A stretch of DNA of 64,000 nt from Pedobacter zeae (GCF_014196715.1 NZ_JACIEF010000001.1:1470872-1534871); one strand, 5' to 3'. Shown: positions 52,990 through 63,513, counted from the stretch's first letter. Numbers and translations: made by a program. Notes: generated from the letters alone by a model not told the origin.

Positions 52990-53820
52990 TTAGTTAGCTA
53001 AGCTTTCAAATTCTTCGTCAGTTAATTCAATTTCTGCGGCCTTTAAGTTTTCTTTTAAATGATCTACAGATTTTGTTCCAGGGATTAAAAGGATATTTGA
53101 TGATCTTTTTAATAACCAAGCCAAAGCAATCTGGGCAGTTGTTGCTTTATGTTTTTCGGCAATCGCTTTGATCTTATTCTCCAATTTATGCGGACCTGAA
53201 GCTAGCGGAAACCATGGAATAAAGGCCAGGCCCTGTTCAGCTGTAAAGTCTAACACACTCTCCCATTGTCTATTGCCAAGGTTATATAAATTTTGAACGG
53301 AAACTATAGGCAGAATTTCTTGCACTTGTTTGATCTGATCGATAGTTACTTCTGACAAACCCACATTTTTTATTTTACCTTCTTTAACAGCTTCTGCTAC
53401 AGGCGCCAGGGTTTTGGCTACATCGACATTAGGATCAATGCGATGCAGTTGCCATAAATCGATTGAATCTACTTTTAAACGTTGTAAACTGCCCTCAATA
53501 TCTGCCCTGATTTTTTCAGGCGTTCCATTTGGCACCCAATTGTTTGGACCTGGGCGGTCAAATCCACCTTTAGTAGCAATAAAAAGATCTTTTTGAAAAG
53601 GTGATAAAGCATCGGCAATAAGCGACTCATTAAACTTTGGTCCGTAGGCCTCTGCAGTATCAATAAAATTAACGCCATTTGCTACTGCTTCGCGCAGAAC
53701 GGTTATTGCATTTTCACGGTCTTCCACTTCGCCAAAAACACCGCTACCGGTTAACTGCATGGCGCCGTAACCTAAACGGTTAACCTCTAATTCGCCAAAT
53801 TTAAATGTTGTTTTTCCCAT
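52990..53820 (-). CDS. Aldo/keto reductase
   Basis: NADPH-dependent oxidoreductase. 276 residues, somewhat short. RLGYGAMQLTGSGVFGE at the start and FIDTAEAYGPKFNE (catalytic Asp/Tyr, about 52-65), Lys in IATKGGFDRPGPN (about 82), His in WQLHRIDPN (about 124). The C-terminal IALAWLLKRSSNILLIPGTKS fits YajO/YhdN-like members. No neighbour shares its operon. Substrate not predictable. Confidence 0.93.
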   Translation of the reverse strand: MGKTTFKFGELEVNRLGYGAMQLTGSGVFGEVEDRENAITVLREAVANGVNFIDTAEAYGPKFNESLIADALSPFQKDLFIATKGGFDRPGPNNWVPNGTPEKIRADIEGSLQRLKVDSIDLWQLHRIDPNVDVAKTLAPVAEAVKEGKIKNVGLSEVTIDQIKQVQEILPIVSVQNLYNLGNRQWESVLDFTAEQGLAFIPWFPLASGPHKLENKIKAIAEKHKATTAQIALAWLLKRSSNILLIPGTKSVDHLKENLKAAEIELTDEEFESLAN

Positions 53821-54006
53821 TTTATTTCAGATATGATAATAAATTCAATGATTAGATAACCACAGGCGAATCGCATTGTTTGCCAAACGAATTTTATGAT
53901 AAATAAATGAGGAAGTAATTTATTGAGTTAGAAAATTTATGTACCTGATGGTAATATCTGGCATGGCTGATGATCGTAAAAGATTCTTCGCTACACTCAG
54001 AATGAC

Positions 54007-54039
54007 AAAACAAAAGGCTGTTCCGGTTTGGAACAGCCT
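54007..54039 (-). terminator. Rho-independent terminator of the efflux operon
   Basis: AGGCTGTTCC (54015-54024) and GGAACAGCCT (54030-54039) form a perfect 10-bp stem with a 5-nt loop. On the minus strand TTTGTTTTG follows. It is 56 bp beyond the outer membrane factor stop. Confidence 0.85.
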
Positions 54040-54094
54040 GTAATGTATAAGGATAATTTAATAGGTTTTGCAGTTATTTATGTGCTTAGTGTTG

Positions 54095-55528
54095 CTATTT
54101 CCAACCGCCACCAAGTGCATGGTAAATATCTACCACTGCGTTTAATTGTTGTTTTTTGGTTTCGATTAATTCTAATTTCGATTGTAAAGCATCGCGCTGC
54201 GTCATCAACACTTCAAAATAATCCGCCCTGGCTGCTTTAAACAAATCGTTCGAAATATCAATCGATTGGTTGAGCGCAATAACCTGTTTCGATTTCAGGT
54301 CGTAACTTTTTTGCAGGTTACTGATCTTAGACAGCTGATTGGCTACTTCAATATAACCATTTAAAATGGTTTTTTCATATTCAAAAACAGCCTGTAACTG
54401 TTTTGCATTTGCAGAAGAATATTCAGCTTTTATAGCATTTCGATTGATTAGCGGTCCGGCAAGGTCTCCGGCTAATGAGTAAATCAAAGATTCTGGGGTC
54501 CTTAGCAGATAAGAAGGATTAAATGCCTGGTATCCAATGGCTGCCGAAATACCCAGTGAAGGATAAAACTGGGCTTTAGCCACTTTAACATCTAATTTAG
54601 CCGCTGCCAATTCGTATTCGGCCTGTTTAATATCAGGACGATTGGCCAACAGCTGGGAAGGTAAACCCGAGTGTACAGTTGCCGGTACCAGATCTGTAAA
54701 GCTGGATTTATCCCTCATGATGGGCTGAGGAAAACGACCTAAAAGAAAGTTAATTTTATTCTCGTTCTCGGTAATATCCTGCTGAATATCAAATTCCAAA
54801 CTTTTCGAACTTAATACCTCAGCTTCAAATTTACGCACGGCAAGTTCGTTCACTCTTGTAGCCTGTTTCTGGATTTTCATTAATTCCAGTGCATTGCTTT
54901 GAAGTTCGATCGTTTTTTTAACCGTTTCCAATTGATTATCAGAGGCTAACAATTCATAGTATGAATTTGCTATTTCGGCAATTAAATTGGTAATTACGAA
55001 ATTTTTTCCTTCTACGGTAGACAGGTAGTGGTTAATGGCTGCTTTTTTAGAATTACGCAGTTTATGCCAAATATCGGCTTCCCAATTGGCTTGTAAGCCG
55101 AAACGATAATCGGGCAATACTTCCGGCACACCTTTACCTGGCGTAATTTCGGTAGAGGCATCGCCGGCTCCCGAGCTGGTATAACGGCCAACTTTATCTA
55201 AACCGGCGCCAACACCATAGGTTACACTTGGCAAAAGTTCTCCCTTTTTTGCCTTAATTTCATTTTTAGCAATTTCAATATCCTGAAGGGTAATGTTCAG
55301 CTCCTGGTTATTTTTCAATGCAGTATCGATCAGGCTGATCAGGTAAGGATCGGTAAAAAAGTTACGCCATTGTATACCGGCGGTGCTTACAGTGTCCTGC
55401 GAGCCGTTAAAGCTCACCGGTACACTTTTATTTTCGGCTCTTTGGGCTACTTCCGGAAGCTTACAGGCGGTATATGCTGCGCATACCAGCACCAGTCCGA
55501 GGCCTTTAAAAATATGATTCTTAAACAT
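54095..55528 (-). CDS. RND efflux outer membrane factor (TolC/OprM-NodT family)
   Basis: Outer membrane channel of the drug-export complex. The start is the ATG at 55528, which overlaps the pump gene's stop (ATGttTAA). 477 residues with a lipoprotein signal ending at AYTAC (Cys about 22). Two OEP repeats: the WEADIWHKL segment (about 162-170) and RPDIKQAEYELAAAKLDVKVAKAQFYPSLG carried as NRPDIKQAEYEL (about 304). The C-terminal helix contains YFEVLMTQRDAL. Third gene of the operon. Confidence 0.94.
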   Translation of the reverse strand: MFKNHIFKGLGLVLVCAAYTACKLPEVAQRAENKSVPVSFNGSQDTVSTAGIQWRNFFTDPYLISLIDTALKNNQELNITLQDIEIAKNEIKAKKGELLPSVTYGVGAGLDKVGRYTSSGAGDASTEITPGKGVPEVLPDYRFGLQANWEADIWHKLRNSKKAAINHYLSTVEGKNFVITNLIAEIANSYYELLASDNQLETVKKTIELQSNALELMKIQKQATRVNELAVRKFEAEVLSSKSLEFDIQQDITENENKINFLLGRFPQPIMRDKSSFTDLVPATVHSGLPSQLLANRPDIKQAEYELAAAKLDVKVAKAQFYPSLGISAAIGYQAFNPSYLLRTPESLIYSLAGDLAGPLINRNAIKAEYSSANAKQLQAVFEYEKTILNGYIEVANQLSKISNLQKSYDLKSKQVIALNQSIDISNDLFKAARADYFEVLMTQRDALQSKLELIETKKQQLNAVVDIYHALGGGWK

Positions 55529-58500
55529 TATTCTCAATTTCTTCTGTTAACGGATGTTCTTCTTCAATTTTGATCAGCTTATGTTTTGCCGCAATTGATC
55601 CGAATATATAATATAAGCCAGGGATCACAATTACCCCGAAAATGGTACCGAAAAGCATACCCCCGGCAGCGGCCGAACCTATGGTGCGGTTACCGATCTT
55701 ACCCGGCCCGGTTGCGATCATCAACGGGATTAAACCTGCAATAAAGGCAAAAGAGGTCATTAAAATCGGACGGAAACGCACAATTGCACCTTCCATTGCG
55801 GCTTTAAGTACTGTTGCGCCCTGACTATGGCGCTGTGTAGCAAACTCCACAATCAACACCGCATTTTTACCCAGCAAACCAATCAGCATGACCATGGCTA
55901 CCTGGGCATAAATGTTATTCTCTAATCCTAATATTTTAAGGAAAAGGAAGGCTCCAAAAATACCAGCAGGTAGTGAAAGGATTACCGAAAGTGGTAAAAT
56001 GAAACTTTCATATTGCGCGGCTAAAACCAGGTAAACGAAACCTAAACAGATCAGGAAGATGTAAATGGCTTCGTTACCTCTTGATACCTCATCTTTAGAA
56101 ATACCGGCCCAATCGATACCAAATCCTCTTGGCAGCGTTTTCTGTGCCACCTCGGTAATGGCTTTAATGGCTTCACCAGAGCTGTAACCCGGAGCTGCCT
56201 GTCCGCTGATCTCAGAAGCGTTGTACATATTATGCCGGGTAATCTCCGACAAACCATAAACCCTTCGCATTTTGATAAAGGCCGAGAAAGGCACCATTTC
56301 ATCGCGGTTATTTTTAACCGAAAGCTTTAAGATATCTTCAGGCAAAGCCCTGTATTGAGGCAGCGCCTGAACAATTACCTTGTACTGGCGATCGTACTTG
56401 ATAAAACTGGTTTCATAATCACTACCCACAAAAGTAGACATGGTATTCATTGCATTATCGATGCTCACCCCTTTTTGCTGGGCAATATCGTTATCAACAT
56501 CCAGCATGTATTGCGGGAAACTGGCACTGTAGAAGGTAAACACAGAGGACAGCTCTTTGCGTTTGTTCAGCTCGCGGACAAAATCATTGGCAACGGTTTC
56601 CATTTTTTTATAATCGCCGCTTCCTGCTTTATCGAGTAAACGGAGTTCAAAACCGCCTGCAGCACCATAACCCGGAACCGCCGGTGGTTGGAAAAACTCG
56701 ATGGTTGCACCAGGTATAGACTTTGATTTTTGCTCCAGCTCTTCAATGATTTCGCGGGCAGAGTGCTTGCGTTCGCTCCAGTCTTTAAGGTTAATTAAAC
56801 AGGTACCTGAGTTAGATCCTGTACCTTCGGTAAGAACTTCATACCCAGCCAAAGATGAAACCGATTTAACGCCATCGATGTCTTCGCACATTTTCTGCAG
56901 TTTTTCTGCTATCTGGTCGGTACGCTCCAAAGTAGATCCCGGAGGGGTTTGGATAATGGCATAAACCATCCCCTGGTCTTCGTTAGGGATAAAGCCCGAA
57001 GGCACGCTTCCACTCAATACCCAAACACCCAGACAAAAGGCCACCAGTACACCAAAGGTTAACAACCTGTGGCTTACTACCTTGCTCAATACCAGTTGGT
57101 ATTTACCCGATAATTTAGCAAAACCACGGTTGAAACCATCTAGAAAACGATCAATAGCTGTTTTCTTCTTAGCCATGCCATGGTTGTTTTTTAACATAAT
57201 GGCACACAATGCAGGTGTAAGTGTTAAAGCCACAATACCCGAAAGGATAATTGCAGTTGCCATGGTAATGGAGAACTGACGGTAGAAAATGCCCACAGGA
57301 CCAGACATAAACGCTACCGGAATAAATACCGAAGCCATTAAGAAGGTAATGGCAATAATGGCACCACCGATCTCTTTCATGGCCTGTTGCGTAGCTTTTA
57401 ATACCGAGAGGTGCCTGTCGTGCTCCATCTTGGCGTGTACTGCCTCAATTACTACAATTGCATCATCTACTACAACCCCAATGGCGAGTACCAGGGCAAA
57501 TAAGGTAATTAAGTTAAGTGTAATGCCAAAGAACTGCATAAACACAAATGTTCCGATTAACGATACCGGTACGGCAATAGCCGGAATAAGCGTTGAACGC
57601 CAATCGCCAAGGAACAGGAATACCACTAAACCCACCAAAATAAAGGCCTCTACCAGGGTATGGATTACCTTTTCGATAGATGCATCAAGGAATTTGGAAA
57701 CATCATAACTGATCTCGTAATCTAAACCTTTTGGAAATGAAGCCGCTTTAATTTCGGCCATTTTAGCCTTAACATCCTTAATCACCTGACTGGCGTTACT
57801 GCCATAAGATTGTTTTAAAACAATAGCCGCCGATGCTTTTCCATTTAATGTAGAATATAAGTTGTATGCTGAAGCACTAAAATCTACATCAGCCACATCT
57901 TTTAAATGGAGCAACTGGCCATCAGGGGTAGCCCTAACCACAATATTTTCGTAACCTTCTTTGGTACTGAAACGCCCTGAATATTTTAACACATACTCGA
58001 ATGCCTGTGAACGTTTTCCGGAACTCTCCCCTGTTTTACCGGGCGAGGCCTCTAAACTTTGTCCTTCAAGGGCATTCATTACTTCATCCACTGAGATTTT
58101 ATAAGCCTGCATGCGATCAGGTTTTAACCAGATACGCATAGCGTAATCCCTATCACCCAAAATATCGGCAAAACCTACACCATCAACCCTTTTAAGCTCC
58201 GAAAGCAAATTGATATCGGCATAGTTATACAGGAAATTCTGGTTCATTTTAGGATCCTTGCTATACAGGTTGATGTACATCAGCATGTTGGGCTCTTCGC
58301 GTGAGATTTTTACCCCCTCACGGATTACCAAAGGAGGAAGTTTATTGGTAACGGCAGCTACACGGTTCTGCACGTTAAGCGAAGCCTGATTGGGATCGGT
58401 ACGCAGCTTAAACACCACTTGTATAGAGGCTTCGCCATCATTACCGGCATCAGAGGCAATGTATTTCATACCCGGTACACCATTAAGTGCACGCTCCAGC

Positions 58501-58691
58501 GGGATGATTACGGATTTAATCAATAATTCGTTATTCGCTCCGGGATATTCCGCAGTAATATTTACTTTGGGTGGAGATATGGTTGGAAATTGCGTAACGG
58601 GCAGGTAGCTGATGGCCAGTACACCCAAAAACACAATAACAAGCGATATTACGATAGAAAGGACGGGCCTTTGTATGAATTTACTAAACAT
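55521..58691 (-). CDS. RND multidrug efflux pump, HAE1/AcrB type
   Basis: Proton-driven inner membrane exporter. 1056 residues, twelve membrane helices, two large periplasmic loops. Family text: MFSKFIQRPVLSIVISLVIV at the start, and the proton-relay pair of aspartates in LAIGVVVDDAIVVIEA (about 405-420). The FxGxR-like SGEAIKAITEVA and the final LMTSFAFIAGLIPLMIATG also match the family. Operon position: 23 bp after the adaptor gene and overlapping the outer membrane factor gene. Substrates unknown. Confidence 0.97.
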   Translation of the reverse strand: MFSKFIQRPVLSIVISLVIVFLGVLAISYLPVTQFPTISPPKVNITAEYPGANNELLIKSVIIPLERALNGVPGMKYIASDAGNDGEASIQVVFKLRTDPNQASLNVQNRVAAVTNKLPPLVIREGVKISREEPNMLMYINLYSKDPKMNQNFLYNYADINLLSELKRVDGVGFADILGDRDYAMRIWLKPDRMQAYKISVDEVMNALEGQSLEASPGKTGESSGKRSQAFEYVLKYSGRFSTKEGYENIVVRATPDGQLLHLKDVADVDFSASAYNLYSTLNGKASAAIVLKQSYGSNASQVIKDVKAKMAEIKAASFPKGLDYEISYDVSKFLDASIEKVIHTLVEAFILVGLVVFLFLGDWRSTLIPAIAVPVSLIGTFVFMQFFGITLNLITLFALVLAIGVVVDDAIVVIEAVHAKMEHDRHLSVLKATQQAMKEIGGAIIAITFLMASVFIPVAFMSGPVGIFYRQFSITMATAIILSGIVALTLTPALCAIMLKNNHGMAKKKTAIDRFLDGFNRGFAKLSGKYQLVLSKVVSHRLLTFGVLVAFCLGVWVLSGSVPSGFIPNEDQGMVYAIIQTPPGSTLERTDQIAEKLQKMCEDIDGVKSVSSLAGYEVLTEGTGSNSGTCLINLKDWSERKHSAREIIEELEQKSKSIPGATIEFFQPPAVPGYGAAGGFELRLLDKAGSGDYKKMETVANDFVRELNKRKELSSVFTFYSASFPQYMLDVDNDIAQQKGVSIDNAMNTMSTFVGSDYETSFIKYDRQYKVIVQALPQYRALPEDILKLSVKNNRDEMVPFSAFIKMRRVYGLSEITRHNMYNASEISGQAAPGYSSGEAIKAITEVAQKTLPRGFGIDWAGISKDEVSRGNEAIYIFLICLGFVYLVLAAQYESFILPLSVILSLPAGIFGAFLFLKILGLENNIYAQVAMVMLIGLLGKNAVLIVEFATQRHSQGATVLKAAMEGAIVRFRPILMTSFAFIAGLIPLMIATGPGKIGNRTIGSAAAGGMLFGTIFGVIVIPGLYYIFGSIAAKHKLIKIEEEHPLTEEIENNV

Positions 58692-58714
58692 AAATTAAGT
58701 ATAGAGGATTTAGA

Positions 58715-59797
58715 TTATTCTGTTTTCAATCTCAATTGTTTCAACACTTCTTGAGGTTGCTGGAATTTAAAGGCAATTTTATCATCATCCTTAACCTTCT
58801 GTACCCCTTCAAGCAAAATCTTATCTTCAACGGTAATGCCATCGCCTACGATGTATAAATCAGGAAGGTCTCCTGCGATGGTAATCATCCTGGAATGTAC
58901 TTTATTATTTTTATCAACTACAAAAACATAAGTTTTGTCCTGTATATCGTAAGTGGCCTTTTGTGGAATAATGAGGGCATTTTTTAACGGAACAACCATA
59001 TGTATTTTACCGGTTTCGCCATTGCGAAGCAGGTTATCGCTATTGTTAAACCTTGCCCGGAAAGCAATATTACCTGTTTCGTTATCGAATTCGCTTTCAA
59101 TAACTTCTACTTTACCTTTCGATTTAAGAAACTCACCGTTAGCTAATAATAAACTTACTTCCTGTTGGCTTTTTGCTTTTGCCGCACTCTGATAATTTAA
59201 ATATTCAGGTTCTGATACGTTGAAGTATGCAAAAACCTGGCTGTTATCTGAAAGGCTGGTTAACAGAGCGCCCTCATCAACCAAACTACCCAGTTTTAAA
59301 GGAATGCGGTCGATGGTACCATCAAAAGGTGCCCTGATTTCGGTATTGGATAAATGAAATTTAGCCAACGCGGTTTCAGCATTTGCTGATTGCAATTTGG
59401 CTTTGGCCATAGCCAGTTCATTTTTCGAAACGATGTTTTTATCAGACAGTAACCTGGTATTTTCCAATTCAATCTCTGCCGATTTAGTTTCAGCCTGGGC
59501 TTTTAACAATTCAGACTGTGCCGCTTTAGGCATAATCTTAAACAATAACTGACCTGCTTTAACACGCTGGCCTTCATCCACATAAATATTTTGAAGATAC
59601 CCTTTTTCCTGGGCCCTAACTTCGATGTTGCGGACAGATTTGATCTGCGAGACATATTCCTTGGTAAACGAAGTATCCATTCTTAGCGGTGTGGTTACCG
59701 AATAAGTAGCTACTTCTTCTTTTTCTTCTTTTTTCGAGGTACAACCCGTTACGTAAAGTAAAGTACACAAGCCTAAGCATATGACAACTCTTTTCAT
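58715..59797 (-). CDS. RND efflux periplasmic adaptor (AcrA/MexA type)
   Basis: Links the pump and the outer membrane channel. 360 residues, lipoprotein signal ending at VTGC (Cys19). Lipoyl-like domain EVRAQEKGYLQNIYVDEGQRVKAGQLLFKI (split at the hairpin, about 62-90), alpha-helical hairpin (about 92-145), the IRAPFDGTIDR segment (about 155), barrel with LLRNGETGKIHMVVP (about 255), and membrane-proximal domain to the end. First gene of the three-gene efflux operon; no TetR or AcrR regulator is adjacent. Confidence 0.95.
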   Translation of the reverse strand: MKRVVICLGLCTLLYVTGCTSKKEEKEEVATYSVTTPLRMDTSFTKEYVSQIKSVRNIEVRAQEKGYLQNIYVDEGQRVKAGQLLFKIMPKAAQSELLKAQAETKSAEIELENTRLLSDKNIVSKNELAMAKAKLQSANAETALAKFHLSNTEIRAPFDGTIDRIPLKLGSLVDEGALLTSLSDNSQVFAYFNVSEPEYLNYQSAAKAKSQQEVSLLLANGEFLKSKGKVEVIESEFDNETGNIAFRARFNNSDNLLRNGETGKIHMVVPLKNALIIPQKATYDIQDKTYVFVVDKNNKVHSRMITIAGDLPDLYIVGDGITVEDKILLEGVQKVKDDDKIAFKFQQPQEVLKQLRLKTE

Positions 59798-60026
59798 GTT
59801 TTTTTTGTTGAATGGTTTAATCTGATTTATTTTTTTCTAATTAGTTTCCCCAGGTAACCAATTTATGAGGTAAGTAGCCTGATATGTGATGCAGGTACTT
59901 AATTGATTTCAATAAATTATGGTTACACAATGATTTAATTCGAAAGCGAAATAAATACAGATTTATGAAGTTATAATGAAGTTGAACTTCAGCTTGATGA
60001 AAAGAATTATGATTTAATGCTTAGAG

Positions 60027-60533
60027 TCAGGTCTTAACGAAGTAACGCTTGATTACCGAAAAGAGATAGACTAAAAGCACCCAGCCGGCGATTATAAATT
60101 TTGGCCATGCGATGAAATCTGTCTGCCAAAATTCAGCTGGATTTGCCGGGTGGTGAAAACTGTGGAGCAGCCTGATATTTTCAACTACATCCAATGAGCC
60201 AATTACAAAGGCGAGAAATAAATTAAGCCGTAATAATTCATTTAACCAGCCTGTTTTTTCCCGCTGCATTTGCGCGTTAGATAAGGTCATGATGAGCAGC
60301 ACATAAACCAAAATAAAAAGAAAATCAAGATGTGTATTCTGCTCAGCAACGTTTAAAAGTGTCTGATCACCATAGCGGGTATTGTTCCAAAGTGAAATAA
60401 TTTCCGCTCCTGTACTTTTACCGGCAAGCTCCAGGTTAATGATTCCCTTACCACTCAATTGCTGAAGTATGCTTCCCTGATAAGACATTACCGCGCAGGT
60501 AGTAATAAATACTAAAACCAATACCTTTTTCAT
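60027..60533 (-). CDS. Four-helix membrane protein, unknown
   Basis: 168 residues: hydrophobic helices at about 3-17, 68-85, 103-118 and 143-160. The first is followed by an extracytoplasmic loop with SGKGIINLELAGKSTGAEII. Not recognised. Its ATG overlaps the stop of the SGNH hydrolase gene by four bases, so they are translationally coupled, and a role in that enzyme's membrane context is plausible but unproven. Confidence 0.82.
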   Translation of the reverse strand: MKKVLVLVFITTCAVMSYQGSILQQLSGKGIINLELAGKSTGAEIISLWNNTRYGDQTLLNVAEQNTHLDFLFILVYVLLIMTLSNAQMQREKTGWLNELLRLNLFLAFVIGSLDVVENIRLLHSFHHPANPAEFWQTDFIAWPKFIIAGWVLLVYLFSVIKRYFVKT

Positions 60534-61747
60534 TTCTTTGCTCCTCCCTGATGTTTTAAAACTTCTACAACTGCACTTCCGCTTTTATTGGGGTGGTTAA
60601 TGCATTGGATAAAAGCCTGTGCTGTTTTTTTGAAATGCAGGGGCAACGGATGCAATTCATCTGTCCAACCGTTTTTACCTACTGATCCCCTCGAATCGAT
60701 ATGGAATACCCTATTCTCCCCTAGCATTTCACTAAAAATACGACCGATATCTATCATCATTTCGTTGAAGAGGTAAATCATGGCATACACAATTTTACGC
60801 TGATCTTCCGGATCGTAAATACCCCTGAGCTGTAAGGGTGTTTTTAGCCATCCGCCATGCCCTAGGAAAGTCCGTGCAAACAGCCTATACCATTTGAGCG
60901 GATTATAGCCTGCTATCTTTTTATCGCTTGGAATGGCGTAATCGTAACCTTGTGTAATAATCTGTATGCCCGGAAATTTACCTTCTTCTCCTTTGCCTTT
61001 GCCCCCGGTAAGAATACCATTGATAATAAAATAATATTGGAGCTGAAAAAAAGCCAGCAAGGCATAAAAGTCTTTGGAGATGAATTGGGTACCCCGCTTA
61101 AAATCTTCCGGCTTGTCGGGCGGATGAGCTGCATTTTCATAGAGGTACTTTGCAAAGGCACTCTTTTCAAATTCATTGGAATCCCCCTTATGTGTAACCA
61201 TGGCTGCTATCCTCCGGTTTCCAACCAGGTCGTTTCCGCCGCCGCTAATGATAAATACATCGGGTTGGAGCGTAGAAAGCTGTTCTACATACTTTTTGGC
61301 ATTAACCATGTTCATCAGCCAATCGCCTCCGGAGGCCAGGCTATAAACAGCCATATTTTCTTCCATGGAAACCCAGTCAATTACATCGCTTAACAGGATA
61401 GGATAATTGAACCAGGAATCGCCCTCTACAACGACTACCCTGTTTTTAAGCCCATTATGCTTAGCCATATGCTTACGGAAATTATTTTTCACTTTTTTTA
61501 TGAAGCGGGTATTGCGCTGGCTGTTCTTCAACGCATCTACCTTGGCCATGACAGGCTGTAATGCTGCTATTTTACGTACCTGCTCCAGGTTAAGGTCGTA
61601 AATGTGCTGAATAATTTCGGAGAGATCATATTCATTAATTTCAGGCCGCAGTTCAACAAGCTCGCTAACTGTAATGTTATTATTGAGCAATCTGTCGATC
61701 AGGTATTTCTTTATTGCAGGGTCCATCGGTTTACGGTCGTTGTTCAT
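60530..61747 (-). CDS. SGNH-fold hydrolase with N-terminal helical domain
   Basis: Predicted esterase or lipase. 405 residues, no signal peptide. Residues 1-95 are a charged helical domain; the SGNH core begins at VVVEGDSWFNY (block I, Ser111), with SGG (block II, about 139-141), ISGGGNDLVGN (block III, Asn172), and DELHP (block V, Asp363 and His366). Large, with an insertion between blocks III and V containing a tyrosine- and phenylalanine-rich stretch. Its C-terminal stop overlaps the membrane protein gene. Substrate unknown. Confidence 0.86.
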   Translation of the reverse strand: MNNDRKPMDPAIKKYLIDRLLNNNITVSELVELRPEINEYDLSEIIQHIYDLNLEQVRKIAALQPVMAKVDALKNSQRNTRFIKKVKNNFRKHMAKHNGLKNRVVVVEGDSWFNYPILLSDVIDWVSMEENMAVYSLASGGDWLMNMVNAKKYVEQLSTLQPDVFIISGGGNDLVGNRRIAAMVTHKGDSNEFEKSAFAKYLYENAAHPPDKPEDFKRGTQFISKDFYALLAFFQLQYYFIINGILTGGKGKGEEGKFPGIQIITQGYDYAIPSDKKIAGYNPLKWYRLFARTFLGHGGWLKTPLQLRGIYDPEDQRKIVYAMIYLFNEMMIDIGRIFSEMLGENRVFHIDSRGSVGKNGWTDELHPLPLHFKKTAQAFIQCINHPNKSGSAVVEVLKHQGGAKK

Positions 61748-61778
61748 ACGCTTTCTTTTTTAATGTTGAGTATAGAAA

Positions 61779-63197
61779 TTACCTGAAATTTTTCTCCATA
61801 AAGCTGAGCATATTCCAACTCATAAACTTCTCTACAATTTCTTCTCCGGAGATCAGATTATCCGGCATCGACATGTTGTAATCCGGGTTCGCTACAAAAG
61901 CATTGGCATGGATAAGAAGCCTGTCTTTGAGTAATCCAAAGTCGGCAGAGGTCCATATTCCATCAATAGGATTAACGATGCCATCGTTATCACTTCCCAA
62001 ACACTGGATATCCCAGGCCGGAAGCCTGTTGATATCGAGCAATACTGCGATATAACGGATCTGTCTCCATACAAAGAGTGCTGCATGCAGTAAGATTGCC
62101 TCGCTGCCAAGGTGCTTTCTGAAGAGCGCTATTTCATGACTGCTGGCAATACGCCTTTCATCTAATTGTATCCCAAACAGTCCTTTGCTTTGCCCGATCC
62201 GTACAATCTCGCGGTCAGAAAAGTTAATATCTGCACTTAAAAACCAATTGTAGGCATATTCATCGCCACATATGGCTCCATGGCTGACAATTACAGGGAT
62301 ATGTTCGTTATTGTATTCCTGATCCAGGAGTTCGAAATACTCACTCCGGGCTGCAACGCTCATATGTTTGATGTCGATCAGGATTCGTTTTCCATTTATT
62401 TTAGCTAATAGGGCCCGGATCATATCCCTGCCCAGCGAATTAATGCCTTTTCCAAGCATTATACTTTGATTCGTGATCAGTTTTACTGAAAAGTCAGTTA
62501 AACTGGCCGCATGACCGCATAATCCATTATAAAAATGGTGCGCAAAGGTAACAAACAACGGACAATGCGGCCAGGCTTTTACCTTTGCCAGGTTATCCAT
62601 TAAACTTTGCTTTACCAAAGGATCGTCGCTTCCTACCTCCTCAAAACGATTATAAAGTGCATGCATCCCTTCAAAAGACAATCCAATGTATACCGTATAT
62701 ACCTCATCGTCTGCACTTTGAGCAATGTGGTTAAAATCCATTAACAACACATACCTGATTTTTTTGGACCCAAAGGTGAATATGCTTCCATCTAAGGCCT
62801 TTAAAAAAGCATATTCATTTTCCAGGTCGGTAAAATATCCATTGTTTTGATCCTGAATATAATGTATACGCTCTTTTCCAATGCCCGTAACCAGGTTTAC
62901 ACTATCCGTAACCAAATCGCCTGGCAAGGCATTTTTCCTGACAAACCCTTTTTCGAAAGGATATAATGAACAAAAAATAAGTCCAACGCCCCCCTTTTCC
63001 AGTGCCTGGATACCAGCCTGAGGGAAGGTGGTAATGCCTAAAATCTTATTCAGAATCTTTTTAACCAACGGTGGATTGCCATAGAAATAAATGCAGTCTT
63101 TTACTAAGGGATTTGTTCCGGGTATCCTATCAGGAAAACTGCGTCCATAAGGTTTCATCGAAGGATGGCAATGTAAATCTGCAACAGAGATATTCAT
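61779..63197 (-). CDS. Membrane dipeptidase / M19-like metallohydrolase
   Basis: Predicted zinc amidohydrolase of the renal dipeptidase type, judged from motifs. Start at the ATG at 63197 (472 residues); an ATG at 63245 is possible but its 16 extra residues look unnatural. HxH metal site in VADLHCHPSM (His9, His11); a bridging-Glu segment is not obvious. DIKHMS (about 268) and VIVSHGAICG (about 290), with a late LGSDNDGIVNPI segment, fit M19. 31 bp upstream of the SGNH gene on the same strand. Function inferred, low detail. Confidence 0.75.
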   Translation of the reverse strand: MNISVADLHCHPSMKPYGRSFPDRIPGTNPLVKDCIYFYGNPPLVKKILNKILGITTFPQAGIQALEKGGVGLIFCSLYPFEKGFVRKNALPGDLVTDSVNLVTGIGKERIHYIQDQNNGYFTDLENEYAFLKALDGSIFTFGSKKIRYVLLMDFNHIAQSADDEVYTVYIGLSFEGMHALYNRFEEVGSDDPLVKQSLMDNLAKVKAWPHCPLFVTFAHHFYNGLCGHAASLTDFSVKLITNQSIMLGKGINSLGRDMIRALLAKINGKRILIDIKHMSVAARSEYFELLDQEYNNEHIPVIVSHGAICGDEYAYNWFLSADINFSDREIVRIGQSKGLFGIQLDERRIASSHEIALFRKHLGSEAILLHAALFVWRQIRYIAVLLDINRLPAWDIQCLGSDNDGIVNPIDGIWTSADFGLLKDRLLIHANAFVANPDYNMSMPDNLISGEEIVEKFMSWNMLSFMEKNFR

Positions 63198-63316
63198 AAG
63201 TTGAAAGGTTTTAGATGGAATACTCCCTAAAGCACCGCACAACATCCGCTTAAGGATATACTGGATAAATACTGTTATCGCATACGTAAATATAACGGAT
63301 CGATTGATAGATTACA

Positions 63317-63334
63317 ATACCCAATAGTGGGTAT
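63317..63334. promoter_or_regulatory. Inverted repeat ATACCCA-N4-TGGGTAT in the divergent promoter region
   Basis: Perfect 7-bp arms at 63317-63323 and 63328-63334, in the 316-bp space between the dipeptidase-like gene (leftward) and the secreted protein gene (rightward). Operator-like by position and symmetry. Confidence 0.5.
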
Positions 63335-63513
63335 ACCATCTAATTATAACTATTGAAAACGCCACAAATTAGCTAGTGCCGGGTATTTGCATTCTGCATC
63401 ATATTGGTTAAATTGCATCACCAATACAAACTACCGTTAGGCCCTAAAGTCTGTTGCAAGAATATGGGGATAATTTACTGTATCGGCAACCTGATTATTA
63501 AAGCCGCTCTACC

